From an uncultured Alphaproteobacteria bacterium (GTDB taxonomy: Bacteria > Pseudomonadota > Alphaproteobacteria > Rhizobiales > Hyphomicrobiaceae), in contig CALFEM010000389.1 of NCBI GenBank assembly GCA_937950105.1, positions 1 through 5,987 on the forward strand: a DNA stretch of 5,987 bases, given 5' to 3'. Position numbers and translations under genes: made by a program. Every line of letters begins with the position of its first letter. Position 1 is the first letter of the stretch. Positions 5,963-5,987 of the stretch are shown here, in pieces. The notes beneath the pieces are model-generated. The model had not been told where the DNA came from. It ran no database searches and saw only the letters and a list, made by a program, of their open reading frames with translations.

Positions 5963-5987
5963 AGATCGGAAGAGCACACGTCTGAAC
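5963..5987 (+). other. Illumina TruSeq P7-side adapter (non-genomic)
   Basis: These 25 bases match the start of the TruSeq index adapter (AGATCGGAAGAGCACACG and onward). They are library sequence. Genomic sequence ends at 5962. Reverse-strand reading frames beginning MCSSDL or MLFRS here start inside the adapter and are artefacts. Confidence 0.98.

Noticed and set aside
5593..5979. Leftward ORFs starting MCSSDL (5979) and MLFRS (5977)
   Set aside because: Their first codons are adapter sequence and the rest runs antisense to the HCPLC protein gene. They are known-type adapter artefacts.

Overview
The window is a 5,987-base assembled contig, not a clean stretch of genome. Bases 1-45 match the Illumina TruSeq universal (P5-side) adapter and bases 5963-5987 match the start of the TruSeq index (P7-side) adapter. 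Genomic sequence therefore runs only from 46 to 5962. The leftmost gene is cut by the adapter, and several apparent reading frames at both ends contain adapter-encoded residues. The DNA is GC-rich with strong G/C preference at third codon positions. The protein families (DUF3305, MobA, MobB, an FdhD of the single-Cys 'SGCAQG' type, a GYF_2-domain membrane protein) point to an alphaproteobacterium, most likely Hyphomicrobiales (Rhizobiales). This placement rests on family resemblance, not on a marker gene.

Layout: a leftward gene (46-929, 3' end missing) encodes an N-terminal GYF_2 (DUF4339) domain, a long Pro/Gln/Ala-rich linker and one membrane segment. A 339-base divergent intergenic region (930-1268) follows, with an imperfect palindrome and a sigma70-like promoter facing right. 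Then come seven rightward features: a DUF3305 protein (1269-1775), a 155-base spacer with a GC-rich hairpin, an unrecognised 89-residue ORF (1931-2200) whose stop overlaps the next start, mobA (2200-2850), mobB (2902-3588), a secreted protein with a degenerate subtilisin-like fold (3585-4511), fdhD (4556-5431), and a small membrane or secreted HCPLC protein resembling DUF2946 (5529-5939).

The rightward genes form a maturation module for a molybdenum formate dehydrogenase. MobA attaches GMP to molybdopterin to give the bis-MGD cofactor. MobB is its GTP-binding partner. FdhD passes sulfur to the cofactor and is needed for active formate dehydrogenase. DUF3305 proteins commonly sit in formate dehydrogenase gene clusters. 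No catalytic formate dehydrogenase subunit lies in the window; one is probably nearby in the genome, though the sequence cannot show it.

The most unusual content is the gene between mobB and fdhD. It looks like a subtilase over its whole length, but the Asp, His, Ser and oxyanion Asn positions all appear replaced. It is exported and overlaps mobB by four bases. Second is the 89-residue ORF coupled to mobA by a TGATG junction, which matches no family I know.
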